A stretch of DNA of 64,000 nucleotides from positions 51,828,407 through 51,892,406 of the forward strand of contig OY970820.1 in NCBI GenBank assembly GCA_963853835.1, read 5' to 3'. The notes under the pieces were generated by a model. It was not told where the DNA came from. It was given only the letters and a program-made list of their open reading frames with translations, and searched no databases. The position numbers were made by a program, and so were the translations under genes. The DNA is from Calendula officinalis. Taxonomy: Eukaryota > Streptophyta > Magnoliopsida > Asterales > Asteraceae. Below, piece by piece: positions 48,175 to 60,424 of the stretch (position 1 is the stretch's first letter; each line of letters begins with the position of its first letter).

Positions 48175-49568
48175 TGTTGATCGATCTCGATCTCTTCTCC
48201 CAAAAGTCACTGTGTTTTGCTGTATAATAAAATAATTATAATTATAATTATTCCCTTTGTCATCTTTTCAATACTGGCCCAAACCACATAAGCATGCAAG
48301 AGTTTACGGATCAAAATCTGTCATAAAAAACATTTTAATCAAATATAATATGTTTTTGGTCAATGTACATCAGATTTTTATGTATCGAGTAAAGGATATC
48401 TACATTTTGATTTACTTTTAACTAATTATTGTATACAACCAACTCATAGGTAAGCGCCTAATGATTAAGAATTTGATTTCTTTTTTAGGTAAATATTTAT
48501 AACCATGTCAAAACAGTTAGGCTGCGTATATTATGAGCTCGATTACACTTTAGAGTCCGTTATAAATGGAAATACCCTTAAATTTTTAAAGATTGTATAG
48601 ATTTTGATAAACATATTCCTATTGGCGTTTTTAATAGCTATTCTTTATGTTTAACTTTTTACACTAGCCACTAATTATCAAACTAACCATTTTATACCAA
48701 TATTATTGTACCTTAGCCATTTGTAGTTTGTACCTTACTTAAACCTTTTTCGTTTTCTCTTTTATCCATCTTATTTTAACTTTTATAAACAAGTATTCAT
48801 AAAAATAAAATAACTATCCACGGAAATAAACCAACTCCTGTTTAAAACACATATAGAGCAACCACTTAAACTTAAGTTCTTCAAACATGAGAGATTTTAA
48901 CACCACAAGAATTACTATTACTATACAACCATATTGTACAACATTCAAATCAAAATGTACAAATAATAATGATTGTAATGTGTAAAGCATTTATGTGGTG
49001 TAAAAATCACATCCTCTTCAAGCGGTAGTTTTTGGTATCTGGTAAAGCTAAGGAACATATAACTCATAACAGCCTTGTGAATTGATAATCATACATCAGC
49101 CTTGTTACACTAATAAAATTACACTAAAAAGGTTCGGTTCCATTAAAGACTATAAGTACTAGTCAAACTACATACTGTCAAGGTTAGGCATTTACAAAGT
49201 AAACATAACCAAACGAGGAACATTTTCATTCAGGTTTTACATTTAATTTAAAAAACAAACAAGTTACATCTAACCATGTCAGCGGAACCATAAGACACTG
49301 AAACTACTTGTTTCTTCACAGCTGTCAGACAAACAGTAAACTATCATTACACCATAACTGACTTCACTTCCTTTGCATATCTGAAACAAACCAACGGTCA
49401 ACTAAAACTCAAACTATACGCATTGCATAATCAACTAAAAAGGTAAATTTGCTAAGGTCACCCAAAACTCCTTATTAAAAAGATTTAGATTATCTACAAT
49501 ATAATCATATTTTTATTTATAAGATTCAAGAAATAAAAGTAATTAATAGACGTCACATACCAGGCCAT
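48175..49568. other. Spacer between EMC3 and the SWIB gene
   Basis: No gene seen. It contains the EMC3 promoter on the EMC3 side and the SWIB 3' untranslated region on the other (probably to about 49000-49400). AT-rich throughout. Confidence 0.6.
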
Positions 49569-51668
49569 TTATTGCTTGAATAAATGGTGTTTGGCCAAGA
49601 GGTCAGGTATTTCCATGGCTGAAATGCTTTCACATCCAAACAGCTCCTTAAGCTTTTCATCACATATTATCATCACCGGATTTTCAGGATCCTATCATTA
49701 AATAACAACTCGCGTTATTCAGTTTTTTTTCTTTAAAAAATAAAAAATATAAATTCATACCTCGAGATTATTAACCTTTATGTACTCCCAAACAAGCCTC
49801 AAAGCCTCTGACTCAGACATTTCTCTTTCTCCACTACCCAAACACAAACACTTTGCAAGTGCTTCAGAAACCATCACTTGACAAGGAACATTATCTGTTA
49901 CACTTTTTTCAGCTGCAGTCTCAACATTGACTTTTGACTTTTTACGAGATGATTCTTCTGCAAAATTTACATTTTATTTCATATCAAATCATGGTTAAAT
50001 TACAAATAAACATTCGAGTAAATTACAGAAATTGTCCTTTAGGCTTTAGGTTTGTACCATATTACATATTTGGTCCTTTAGTTTCATAAATTACACTCGT
50101 AGTCTTTATTATTTCTGAAACTATTGACACGTTTGCTCCTTTACCTAAACAAACGTTAACTTTTCCCGTCAAACAAACGGGTTTTTATGGGTTTCAAATT
50201 GGTGAAAGGAAAGTGAAAATGACAGATTTACCCCCACGTGCATGATGGGAAAAGTTAACATTAGTTTAGGTAAAGGACCAAACATGTCAATAGTTTCAGA
50301 AATAAGGACTACCAGTGTAATTTATGAAACTAAAGGACCAAAATTTGTAATATGGTACAAACCCAAAGGACCATTTGTGTAATTTACTCTGAACATTCAT
50401 GGCCAATTTACATACTTGTAGGCTCGAGTCGAATAATATGTTTGGCAAGCAGCTTATTCATCTTGAACATATCAGTACAATCAGTTTCAAAAACAACACG
50501 TAAAGCATCGTCACATATTATTTTTCTTTTGTTCCCCGGATCTTGGAGGTTGTTTTTCTTAATGTAAGCCCATAACTGCTTCACAATCTGAACACCATAT
50601 ATAATTAGGTTACACAAAAACATATTATTTCAAGCACCCTCTAATTTTATGAATTAAAATGATGAATGATATTAAAAATAAATACATTACTCATCATACA
50701 TCGGTTCTTGATAATGCTGACTCGCCAACAATAACTTGAAGCTCGGTTGTAATACCACAGAGTTTATTTAGGCCCCCGGGCCCACCTCTTCTTTTAGTTC
50801 CTGTTGAATCCCTGAGACGACATTTAGAAAACAATGGAATAAGAAATAAACTTTTACAATTACAAAATTGCATAAATCATGTTTATGAACAATATTTCTG
50901 CAATTGGTGTAATTCGTTATTAGCCTTTAGTCGTCAACAAAACAAAATTTTACAAATTTCTAGATATTAAGCAAAATTGTTGGTTGGATCAAATGGAACA
51001 TAATACATTAGGTCTTGGGTTTAAGCTAATTAGCAACATATAACAGCGATTAAAAAAAGTGTGCCCTAATTTCTAACCCTAACCCTAGACTACGAACAAG
51101 CAAAAACTACCAAACACATTGACGAAAATAGATCAAAGACGTACCCTTTTTTGGGCTTTTCAGACGATTTCCCAGCGGCATGCTGAACAATTCCTCCCTG
51201 AGCTTTCACCTCCGGAAACGGCAGCACGTGTGACTGGTGCGATGAAGTAGAAGTCACCACCGCCTGCGGCGGCGGTGCAGGATTACTGAAATTAAGCTCA
51301 ACGGGGTGACGCTGTCGTTGCAGTTGTTGTTGCTGTTGTTGAAGAGCGAAATGCGGATGGGGAAACTGTGGTTGGCTGATATGATACTGAGCATGTTGCT
51401 GTTGAAGGGCAAAATGGTCTTTTGCAATTCCCGAGGTAGTTGCGGAGGGCTGCAGCGGCGGTGGTGGGTGGTGGTATTGGGATTGTGATCGTGATCGGAG
51501 AAGAAGGAAGTTAATTTGGTCACGGATGAAGAGGGTTTTATGAGACAAATCAAACCCTAATTTCTGTCCGAGCTGATGAACAACGTCGTGTAGGGATGTG
51601 AATGATTTGGAGTCAGATTGAGTGAGAAGAATCTCAACTCCTTTTGCTATTTCTTGGTCGGACGCCAT
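49569..51668 (-). CDS. DEK_C and SWIB domain chromatin protein
   Basis: Five exons on the minus strand: 51145-51668, 50700-50811, 50416-50587, 49761-49957, 49569-49691, all GT-AG; 1128 nt, 375 residues. The N-terminus (MASDQEIAKGVEILL...FIRDQINFLL) is a DEK_C-like helical domain. A Gln/Pro/His-rich low-complexity stretch follows (about residues 60-150). First SWIB domain: GGLNKLCGITTELQVIVGES, then VKQLWAYIKKNNLQDP and MFKMNKLLAKHI. After a basic KKSK linker, a second SWIB domain has EALRLVWEYIKVNNLEDP and AMEIPDLLAKHHLF before the stop. SWIB/MDM2 folds occur in BAF60-type chromatin remodelling subunits and UAF30-like proteins; this three-part layout matches Arabidopsis At4g22360-type proteins, probably nuclear. 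Intron 3 carries a 374-bp MITE. The exact partner complex is not shown. Confidence 0.93.
50016..50389. mobile_element. Fold-back MITE in SWIB intron 3 (374 bp)
   Basis: Ends GAGTAAATTACAGAAATTG and its inverse CATTTGTGTAATTTACTC; the whole element is a near-complete inverted repeat (TTTGGTCCTTTAGTTTCATA against TATGAAACTAAAGGACCAAA). The same family, at the same length, sits in the ceramidase intron at 57139-57940. Confidence 0.82.
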
Positions 51669-51785
51669 CGATCTCTCTCTGTCACATATATATAAAAATA
51701 CACACAGATTTACCCAATCTCTCTGTGTGAAAAAACTTTCTCTCTCTATATCTGTCTCGCTCTTTCTCTCTCTCCTCTCGTTATC
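51669..51785 (-). promoter_or_regulatory. CT/GA-rich leader of the SWIB gene
   Basis: Just upstream of the start codon the plus strand is dominated by CTCTCT runs (GAGAGA on the coding strand) with a TATATATA stretch inside. Such pyrimidine/purine tracts are common in plant 5' leaders and core promoters. Confidence 0.45.
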
Positions 51786-52137
51786 TTACCTCTTTTTATT
51801 TATTTATTTCTCATTTTTCTATTTTTACCCATTTATTCTCTAGATCTCTACGCAAATTAATAAAAGAATTATTTATTTAAAAGTAGAAAAAATAGTATTA
51901 ATATCTATTATTTATTTCTACTTATATGCTTACTCATTTGATCATGCTAGATGATAAAATCAAAAGATTATATGAGGACTAAGAATTAGTAGATTACAGA
52001 TGTAATCATGTGGTAAGTAGACATAAATTAGCCACAAATACTAGGCATCTAATAATTAATACTATTTCTTTTAAAGTATAATTGTATAATTTAGTAATTA
52101 ATACTATTTCTTTTAAAGTATAATTGTTTATACGATA

Positions 52138-52313
52138 GAGAAATTGTATTGTTTCCTACTATTTGTTCCTACTAATCTTTATACCCATTAGATTATGACA
52201 TGTGTCAAAATCAATGGTTGGTATGAGGAAAGAGAATTATTGGATTATACATGTTATACTATGATTAATAAGAAGATGAAGTAAGAACAAATAGTAGGAA
52301 GTAATATCATTTA
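52138..52313. mobile_element. Small MULE-type MITE (176 bp)
   Basis: Inverted ends: TTTCCTACTATTTGTTC on the left faces GAACAAATAGTAGGAA on the right. An 11-bp direct repeat TTTATACGATA flanks it (52127-52137 and 52314-52324), a length in the Mutator range. Confidence 0.72.
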
Positions 52314-53269
52314 TTTATACGATATGGTACACTAAACTACTAAAGCTATGTTAAATTGGTTTTGACAGTTCCAAATAGATATCGACATTCATGTTAAAGT
52401 TGCCTAAAAGCTTCCACATCAAATGTATAATGCTTGACCAAAGGGAAATTTTAATATATTTTCTTTGTTTTATAATTAATTATGATTGGTTTTAGGTATT
52501 TTTTTATGGATTTCAATGAATATTGAAGAGAAAGTAATTTTGATGTGAGTGTTAAAACATAGTAAATATACAAAAGTGTCTACGACATGTATTTAAACTT
52601 TAACATAACTCGGCACCTTTGAATAAACGACACCTTGTGCTCTATATCCATTCGGTTATACTAATCCTGATTGAATAGTTTCATTATTAAATTAATAGAT
52701 TTTTATATTTATTTATGATATACAAATTAAATTGATTACTAAAAGTAGATTAACTTAGATATTGTATATTTATTTATAGTAAAAAAAATAAGTGAGACCT
52801 AGAAATTCAACAAAACCAAACAGAAATGAGAAAACTGAAAATATTAACCTCAAATTAGAAAACCGAACTTGTGGCAGTAGCGCTTATTCAGGTGGTGTTG
52901 GTTAGCAGATTTCAAATCCTATCATGCATTTGGTTGGGATAACATGAAATGAATGATAAAAAAAAATAAAAATAAAAACAAAAACAAAAATAAGCTGCCC
53001 TTTATTGATTTTGTGTGATTTATTGTTTGTTTCGTAAGTAGGAATGCAAACATAAATAATAATCTCTATTAAAATAATTAAGTTACTCTTCTATTAAACC
53101 CTTATCCGTTACAGACAAAACTTCATAAAAAAACAAAAAAAAAACACTTTCTAAGTCATCAAGTGGGGGCTTAGAAAGTACTGTTTTTATAGGCGCTCAA
53201 CAATATTTAGTGCTTGAATGTTTCACAAAATTATAGATTCAAATACTGTTAAGATATTTCCAAAAGAGT

Positions 53270-53870
53270 CTATTTGTTTGAAGTCTCAACGGAAGTGACG
53301 ATATTATCCTCTTCGTCAAGTCCACGATCCATCCCCATGCTGGAATGGATCACTTGGCATTTCTTGCCTTATGTAGTTATGGAGGAGACAACATGTCATT
53401 ATATAAAATATTGTTTTATGTTTACTACATTTAAGAAAAACAACAAAAAATTATACTTTGAACCATTTCTGTCTGTCAAAAGCATGGATGTAATCCTACG
53501 ACGACTTTAGCAAAATGTCTACTAATTGTTTCTTCCTAACAACGAAAATGACATATAATGAATGACTTGATTCGTAACATTATGAGCAATAATGTGTAAG
53601 AACATAGCAGCAACTCGTTCCTTAATACCCCTATTCCTACTTGCTTTTAATCCTCCATAAGTTTCAAGCATACGACACAACTTTTCAAAGCAAATCAGGT
53701 CATTCTAATTTGCAATATGGACATAATGTCATTCTCGTAAATCTACCTATACAATATCATCGATCTTTGGTGAAAAGTATTGAATATGTCGTTCATCTCT
53801 TTTGTATTTGACGACCACCATGCAAAGCGTCGTCATCACTATTTGTGCCAAAATGCCTTTCTTCTTGAAG
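53270..53870 (-). pseudogene. PIF/Harbinger transposase remnant
   Basis: On the minus strand, in shifting frames: ICFEKLCRMLETYGGLKASR, GIKERVAAMFLHIIAHNV (53590-53640), EETISRHFAKVV and, after a jump, MTCCLLHNYIRQEMPSDPF. The first three are the helix-turn-helix N-terminal part of Harbinger transposases; the last is the end of the DDE domain. The catalytic middle is deleted and stops are frequent. It is not a functional gene. Confidence 0.7.
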
Positions 53871-54311
53871 CAGTTTCTCTAGATGAAAATAATTTCTCTA
53901 TTTTTATATAAAAAAACATATTTATCATTTAAAGAGATTATCATTGTTGTATGAGATATAAAAAATCTTACAAACCAAAAAGCCCTAAATAGAAGAAAAC
54001 AAAGAGGCTAAGCTATTAATCCCTCAAATAAACTTAGATGTTGTCTCTTAATGATTCTATTAAAAGGACAACATTTTAATCATGTAGATACAAAGTATTT
54101 GAATAAACTAAATAATTTTTTCCTCCTAATCATATATGAGGAAAAATCTAAATCATTCAATGCGAAAAAGCACATTAAGCAAACCCAAAATAAGGTTTAA
54201 CACAACTACGGACATTCACATTACCCCTAACTGGACACAAAAGAAGGGTTTTCAATTCTCTTTCATATGGTGAAGCGCTGTTAGAAACAGAGCATCGGAT
54301 CCTTCGTTTCT

Positions 54312-55913
54312 ATGGCGCAAATTCTAAGCATAAGTCACCCAATTTCACTTAAAACCCTACCTACTAGATCTTATCTCGCAGCTCAATCATTTAAATTGAC
54401 TCGCCGTCAAGAGATAAGCCATAGCTGGAATTCTCTACAACGTGACCTAAAATCCGATGGAAGAATTTCATGCCTATTTTCCGATAATCGTAGCAAGGTA
54501 TTATCACTTCAAATGTTTTTGCAATATTACTACACATTACTTTTGTTTCAATTTGATTTCTGTATTGCTTGCTTGTGATTATGTTTCAATATGTGTGTTT
54601 TTTCTGTTCAATTGGCCGTTTTCGAGTAATATTGGGCTGAACTTGATTGATTGGGTGCAAAGTCACTTGTAACAGTTAATTGTAGAATACTATGCGTTAC
54701 TTTTCGTTTTAAGAATTGTTGACCTGAAACCAGTGAATGAAGAATTAGAATTGGAGTTTTTGTCTGCTATAGTTCTTGAGACTTGTAGAATCTGATTTTA
54801 ATTTCAACTTGCATTATGAATGTGTTTTTTTCTGGCAACAAATACTATTCTTACAAGTCTGCAGTATAGGTTGTTTTCTCATACATCATGTACATTTGGA
54901 GGCAAGAATCCATGATGAAAACGTTACCTTTCTTGTTTGTTTGCTAAGATACAAGCATGCGTTTAGTTTCAAAAAACAGAAATAGCTTCTGTAATTTTCC
55001 ATCCCCATTTTCAAGATAATAGGAGGTGTTTTTTTATCTCTAGGAAACTCCTGAAATTTTGAAAACATGTTCAAATGTTGTCATCTTCCAGTAAACACAC
55101 GAGGGGTTTAGAATTGTAGTTACAAAAATGAAAAGCGGGTTTTCTTGTTTCTATTGAATTTCCCTTAAAAGTACAATTTAAATGGTTTTTTGTTTTTCTG
55201 AGTTCTCCTTGAAACATTCTGTGTAAAAGTGCGACATATTTCTACAACTAAACGCACTCTGGGAGTTGTTGTTTCATTAATATTGTTCTTGTGATTATAT
55301 ATATAATGTATTAATTATTAATTAAACTTTTTTTTAAAAGATGGACAAGATTTGGTTTTCACCTCTAGTTGGAATGATACTTTAAAAATAAATATATTTT
55401 CCTTTTGTACGTAAATTGTTACAGGACGAGGCAAAAAAAGCCCTAGAAAGTGCACTTGGTGGAAAGAAAACAGAATTTGAAAAGTGGGATAAGGAAATAA
55501 AGAAAAGAGAGGAAGGCGGCGGCGGCGGCGGCGGCGGTGGTGGATGGTGGAGGAGATGGTTTGGTGGGTCAGATGGTGATAATTTTTGGCATGAAGCACA
55601 ACAAGTCAGTCTAACCATACTAGTACTTGCTGTTATGGTAAACAAATGTTTCCCTACATTTTTTAAGTCATTTATGTTAATTAGAATCCCCTAATTTATA
55701 TTTTATTGTCAGTTTGTGATACTTGCAAAAGGTGATGTTTTATTCACGGTTGTTGTTAATCCGTTGCTATTTGCTCTGCGGACCCCAAGAAATGGATTGC
55801 GTTACATATTGTCAAAAATGGGTAGAAAGAAATCTCCTTCTAGTGCTGATAAACAAGAATTGTATGCTACTAGTTCTGCCAAAGAATCTGTTATTAGCAA
55901 GTGGGCTAATTAG
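54312..55913 (+). CDS. Plastid-targeted glycine-rich membrane protein, function unknown
   Basis: Three exons: 54312-54497, 55425-55637, 55713-55913, joined at GT-AG introns; 600 nt, 199 residues. The start MAQILSISHPISLKT opens a Ser/Thr/Arg-rich, acid-poor N-terminus of about 50 residues that looks like a chloroplast transit peptide. A charged helix follows (DEAKKALESALGGKKTEFEK), then a run of ten glycines with WWRRWFGGSDGDNFWHEAQQ, then a strongly hydrophobic stretch QVSLTILVLAVMFVILAKGD and VLFTVVVNPLLFAL, enough for one or two membrane spans, and a basic Ser-rich tail. Similar short 'glycine-rich' plastid proteins occur across land plants without a defined role. A thylakoid or envelope location is an inference. 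The gene looks intact. Confidence 0.82.
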
Positions 55914-56541
55914 TTAGTCATTCATAGTGTTATGGTTTAAATTTACAATTGATGTTTGATATGAGATATGTTTTGCTTATGTGGAAAATGATGAAGGTGA
56001 TGATTTTTTTTATTTTTTATTTTTAATATTTTTGTACCAGAAACATTGAAGTCGCTTGTAATGTTCTTTTGTCGTATGCAATTGAAAGAGATTTTGCTTT
56101 CTTGCGAGTTGAATTAAGTTGTACATTCTGATCTTAGTTAATTTGGTGGGCTTTCTTATTATGCAACAACTTAAAGTTGGTTATATTAATTGATCATATA
56201 TTTCTAAATAACATGTAGAGAACATTTAGAGCAATCTATACAAGTACTGGAAAACATCTTCTAAAATTGTTTTTGTGGTGTAGAAATCATCTTCTAAAAT
56301 AAGTAAGGAACAAAATTATAAAGTAGAATCCTTAAATTGCATCACAGAATTCTAAAAAAAAAAAACCCATAGGTTATGATACACAAACATCCATCCTACT
56401 TTCACAAACTACAAGTTCACAAAAATAACCCTAACCATTCTAACATCAACCATATTATGCAAAAAAAAAAAAAAATGTTACTTGAAAATTTGGCAAGTCC
56501 CCAAAAACAAAAACAAAAAACAAAACAAACTTTCTTCGTCT
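55914..56541. other. Convergent 3' ends of the glycine-rich gene and ceramidase
   Basis: Transcripts meet here; no other gene seen. Several A-rich tracts (for example 56461-56475) may be polyadenylation or leftover poly-A sequence. Confidence 0.5.
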
Positions 56542-58229
56542 TCATTGAGTCTTTGTTTTCTCAATCTTCACATACGGCAAAACCCCCATAAAATAAACCA
56601 CTTTCGGGCTCCATTCCCGTTGCTGTGCACGGCAAAACATCAAAAACATATTCGCAAAATACGAATTAAACCCCATAAAAACATGCCACAACGCATGACC
56701 TTGCGGGTTAACCGGCCAATCCAAAATCCGGTTGCAACAAAACCGATCAACCAACCAACACAAACTACCCACCAAAAGTGTGGCAACATACAACTTTGCA
56801 ACCCGTTTTGCATACACATCTTGCGTGTAGATATAGTATTTGTAGACTCGAGGAATGCACAACAAACAGAGCAAAATGTAGTGGATTTTGAAGCCGATAT
56901 CGAACCGAATAACCGAATGAAGAACGGCGAATGAGAGCCCGTAGAGGAAGAGGAAAGTGGGCATGGTGCTACGGTAGTGCCAATCGGGGGAGTACAGGAT
57001 GTAGATGTAGAGGAGCATTTCCCATACCATTGGTGTTTCATCACTTTGTTGTTGCCTGTAAGTATATTATCAAATATTCAAATTATCATATGTACATGTA
57101 GTGTATATGTATATCTATCAGCTCAAATGGGTAAAACAAAATTTAAATTATACAAATGGTGCTTTAGGTTTTTACCATATTACGCATTTGGTCCTTTAGT
57201 TTCATAAATTACACTGGTAGTCCTTATTTCTGAAACTATTAACATGTTTGGTCCTTTTCCTAAACAGACGTTAACTTTTCCAGTCAAGTATGGTCACGTG
57301 TGATGCACGAGGGGGTAAATCTGTCCTTTTCCCTTCACCAATTTGAAACCCATAAAAACTAGGGCTATCAAAATCTGGCAAGACACGACAAAAAATACAC
57401 AAAACGAAACAAAATTGGGACGAAAGTGAAATTTAAATTCGTGTTTGTGTTCGTGTCGTGTAAAACAAACACGAAATCATGTCGTGTAGTGTTCGGGTTC
57501 AGAGATTTAGCACGAAATTGACACGATAGTTGTGATTTTGGGAACATTTAGAAATTTATGTTATATTTTTGTCTTGTTTGTCGGTTTTTTAGCATATACT
57601 AAGTAAGAAATTTCATGTTTTTGTTATTTATCTCGTGTTTATCGTTTTCTTAATTGGGTCATTTTCGTGTTAGCAAAATAAAACACGACTTCGTGTCATG
57701 TCGTTTTCGTGTTGAGAAAAACGAATTAGTGTCGTGTTACCCAAAAAAACATGAAACAACAACACAATTTGATAGCCCTAATAAAAACCTGTTTGTTTGA
57801 CGGGAAAAGTTAACGTCTTTAGGCAAAGGACCAAACGTGTCAATAGTTTCAAATAAGGACTACGAGTGTAACTTATGAAGTCAAAAGGAACAAATATGTA
57901 ATATGGTACAAACCTAAAGGACCATTTCTGTAATTTACTCAAATTAAAAATTAAAGTTAAAAGCCATTTACTTACACATGTTGTAGTGTGGCATGATACA
58001 TCATGCTGCCAATAGCCAGTGCCATATTTGATAAGTGAAGAACACTAAATCTCTTCTCAAAACGTTGTATCAATGAGCTTAAAAGGCCAATTAGTGCCAA
58101 AAGAATGCATGGAATATTTGATATGGTGTTATAAAATTCAGCAACGTATGAAGAATATACATAATTCTTCTCACACCATTCATGGGAGGATGTGACTGGG
58201 CCCCAAAAGCTTGATACACCATCTGCCAT
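56542..58229 (-). CDS. Alkaline ceramidase (ACER family)
   Basis: Two coding exons on the minus strand, 57976-58229 and 56542-57055, GT-AG intron; 768 nt, 255 residues, equal to the Arabidopsis homologue (ATCES1/AtACER, At4g22330) as I remember it. It hydrolyses ceramide to sphingoid base and fatty acid in the ER/Golgi membranes. Seven hydrophobic segments are visible. By comparison with human ACER3, zinc ligands are His79, His205 and His209 (GSMMYHATLQH; NPQGHALWHV), with Ser75 and Asp90 (QQQSDETPM) in the active site; the calcium-binding N-terminal residues Glu17, Trp18, Glu20, Asn22 and Glu31 are present (EWCEKNY, AEFYNT). The start MADGVSSFWGP is chosen over an ATG ten codons upstream because it matches the family. 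The intron (57056-57975) holds two nested MITEs. Confidence 0.95.
57139..57940. mobile_element. Fold-back MITE in the ceramidase intron, with nested insertion
   Basis: Same family as 50016-50389: ends with ACCATTTCTGTAATTTACTC and contains TTTGGTCCTTTAGTTTCATA and its inverse. Without the nested 421-bp element and one copy of its 8-bp duplication it would be about 373 bp. Confidence 0.8.
57360..57780. mobile_element. hAT-type MITE nested in the fold-back MITE (421 bp)
   Basis: Inverted ends TAGGGCTATCAAA and TTTGATAGCCCTA with an exact 8-bp duplication ATAAAAAC (57352-57359, 57781-57788). Inside it is rich in CGTGT/ACACG phrases (subterminal CACGAC-type repeats). No coding frame. Confidence 0.88.
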
Positions 58230-59609
58230 ATAAATGTGTTTATTTATTCTCACGAGCAATATGTTGCAACTATATCATCACTTTTTATGCAGTTTCTTAA
58301 TCATATACTGATTTACCTGCAGATTAAGAAACGTTAATTTTTTTTAGGGCTTGATATTTGATAAGAAGGAATTGATTGAATGAATCATACATAAATGCAG
58401 GATCAATCATAAAACAATGTTACTCATGTTTGAAACTTTTAATTGATTACTTTCTCCTAAATAAAGTTATGATTGGTTTGATATGTTAGCCAAGAAATAT
58501 AGTTTGAGATGAAAGGATTGTTGAGTTTGATGTCTGAACCATTTACAGTCAACTATAACTTCACAACAAAACTAGTTTTTTGGTATTTGCACCAAAAAAA
58601 CAAAGCTCTGTTTATAAATTTGGTGATTTTGCCAAAATTGGAACGAAAAAGCCAAATATAATGATTAATACGGTTACTGTTATGAGATTACCGTACACTC
58701 TACACAAAACTTCAGCAAAAATACGAACATTCTTCTATCGAAACTATTTAAACATGTCAAAAATTCAAAATTCGGTCAGATCCCGTCATTAAAATTAATA
58801 ACCTCATATTATATCAATGAAAGCTGCTAACACAATTCATAAAGCTGATATTAAACAAAAAAAAAAATCTAAATAAACAATATTGAGAATAAGAACCCTA
58901 GATCATGGATTTGACACATGCGTGAATATGCAAAAGGTAAAGTAAACCGACCTGAATCACTGAATTAGCATTCGATAGATCGGTGGTTGATTTAGGTCCG
59001 CATCGGAGTGAAAACGAATTCGATCGGAATGGGGGTGATAACGGCGACAAGGAAGGACCACGCTTTTGGGGAATTCAGGGTGTTAGTGTACAAGTCGGTA
59101 TATATGTCACAATCCTTTTTTTTTCTTCAAATTTTATTCGAAGAGTACATTACTTTGTTTATTTAAATGAAAATTTTCACTCAATTAATAAAATAACCGG
59201 TGCAATTTTATATTTTCTTTTTTAAATATTGACCAATTTTATAATATGAAGTATGAGATATGTTTAGGGTAATTTTATAATTTTTGTGTAACTCAAGATA
59301 CACATTTTAAGTATTGACCAGTTATATAATCAATGATTAATATTAATAACATATTTTTATACATGAAACTATGAAAGAGTAGTTTAGTTATTTAACACTT
59401 ACATAATTGATTCAGTTAGGCTTTGTTAGGGATGCCATTTACACATGTTACAACACCTAACGTAATTGATACAAGAAATTTTTTTACATAAAAACAAATC
59501 ATTAAAGACCTAAGTATAGTATATGTTTTAAAGTCTCACTTCAACGACGACGCACATGAATCATGACACAAAACTTTTACTTTATGACAAAAATCATTTA
59601 GTTATAGAT
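58230..59609. other. Ceramidase 5' region and upstream spacer
   Basis: No coding gene seen. On the minus strand there are donor-like sites at AATCTGCAG/GTAAATC (near 58315) and CAG/GTCGGT (near 58952), so the ceramidase messenger may have one or two untranslated 5' exons with a start near 58960-59060. Beyond 59100 the DNA is AT-rich. Confidence 0.4.
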
Positions 59610-60030
59610 TAATATATTCAAAATACTCCTTATTTTTTTTACCTAGTCTTAAGAGATAAATCTTAATCACTGGATCAAAAAATCTCTTACCCATTACAAT
59701 CATCAAATCACATGTGATTCAAAACACAACCACCACCGCCAGGCACTGCCCCCACATGTGATTGGATACGCAATCACATGTGACTGAAAGCAGCCGACTG
59801 TAACGAGGGGTTGCCGGTGGTGGAGATGGTGGCCGACAGAGGTTGGTGGTGGTGGTCGGTGGTGTGCAATGTCATGTGATTTAATACACATGGGGTGGTG
59901 GTGGTGTTGATGTATTGAATCAAATGTGATGATTATGATGGTGGTGTTAATTTGGGGGTTGATTGATCCAAGAATTGAGCTTAGAACTACATAAAAATCA
60001 AAGACTACGTTAAACGTTTCTATCTAATAT
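59610..60030. mobile_element. Short copy of the CACATGTG-palindrome element
   Basis: The left end TAGTCTTAAGAGATAAATCT...CACTGGATCAA parallels the left end of the element at 24196 (TAGTCTCAAGGGACAAATCC...CATTGGATCAA); the right end TTGATCCAAGAATTGAGC...GACTAC is its inverse. Inside are ATCACATGTGATT palindromes and GGTGGTGG/CCACCACC blocks. It is about 0.4 kb, far shorter than the first copy; the exact ends and target duplication are not resolved. Confidence 0.65.
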
Positions 60031-60225
60031 TAATATTCATATTATAAATTAAAGGTTATTAACTTTTATACTTCATCCGATTCAAAATAAGTGATATATT
60101 TTGGGTTTCACGGTTTTTGAGGTAAAATATTATAATGATGGTTAAATTAGATTAATTGAATGGTTAGTGGGAATGGAGTTCCACACCTTTCAAATAAAGT
60201 AGGGTTAATGATGTTTAAAAGTAAA

Positions 60226-60424
60226 CCAAGGCTTCTAGCCTAGTAGTATTGGTGAAAAAAGATAAGGTGTTGCCCATGACATATAGGTCTTGGGTTCAAG
60301 TCCCGTCGTGGACAAATGGTGGGTTTATTCTTTATAGGTGGAAGGTTCAAGGGAAGACATACTTACCCTTGTGTATGTCACCGTCTAGACTCGAACCACT
60401 AACTTACTAACTGACCGTTAAAAA
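60226..60424 (+). mobile_element. tRNA-derived SINE
   Basis: Starts CCAAGGCTTCTAGCCTAGTA (A-box-like) and has GGGTTCAAGTCCCGTC (B-box) near 60292-60307, as in RNA polymerase III promoters, then a tail ending in a short A-run. It is flanked by a 19-bp direct repeat AATGATGTTTAAAAGTAAA (60207-60225, 60425-60443). It is a retroposon, not a tRNA gene. Confidence 0.85.

Larger units (their letters stand above)
51786..54311. other. Spacer between the SWIB gene and the glycine-rich gene
   Basis: Divergent promoters: SWIB reads left, the glycine-rich gene reads right. Apart from a MULE-type MITE (52138-52313), a Harbinger transposase remnant (53270-53870) and a short direct repeat near 52045-52125 (TAATTAATACTATTTCTTTT twice), I see only AT-rich DNA. 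Confidence 0.55.

Noticed and set aside
51254..51553. 99-codon minus-strand frame
   Set aside because: Out-of-frame shadow of SWIB exon 1.
53274..53510. 78-codon plus-strand frame
   Set aside because: Antisense to the Harbinger transposase remnant, which explains the sequence better.
58983..59225. 80-codon frame upstream of ceramidase
   Set aside because: Mostly low-complexity AT-derived sequence with no conserved motif, in the probable promoter/leader region of the opposite strand.
60292..60307. tRNA-like B-box
   Set aside because: Part of a SINE with target duplication; no cloverleaf tRNA can be formed.
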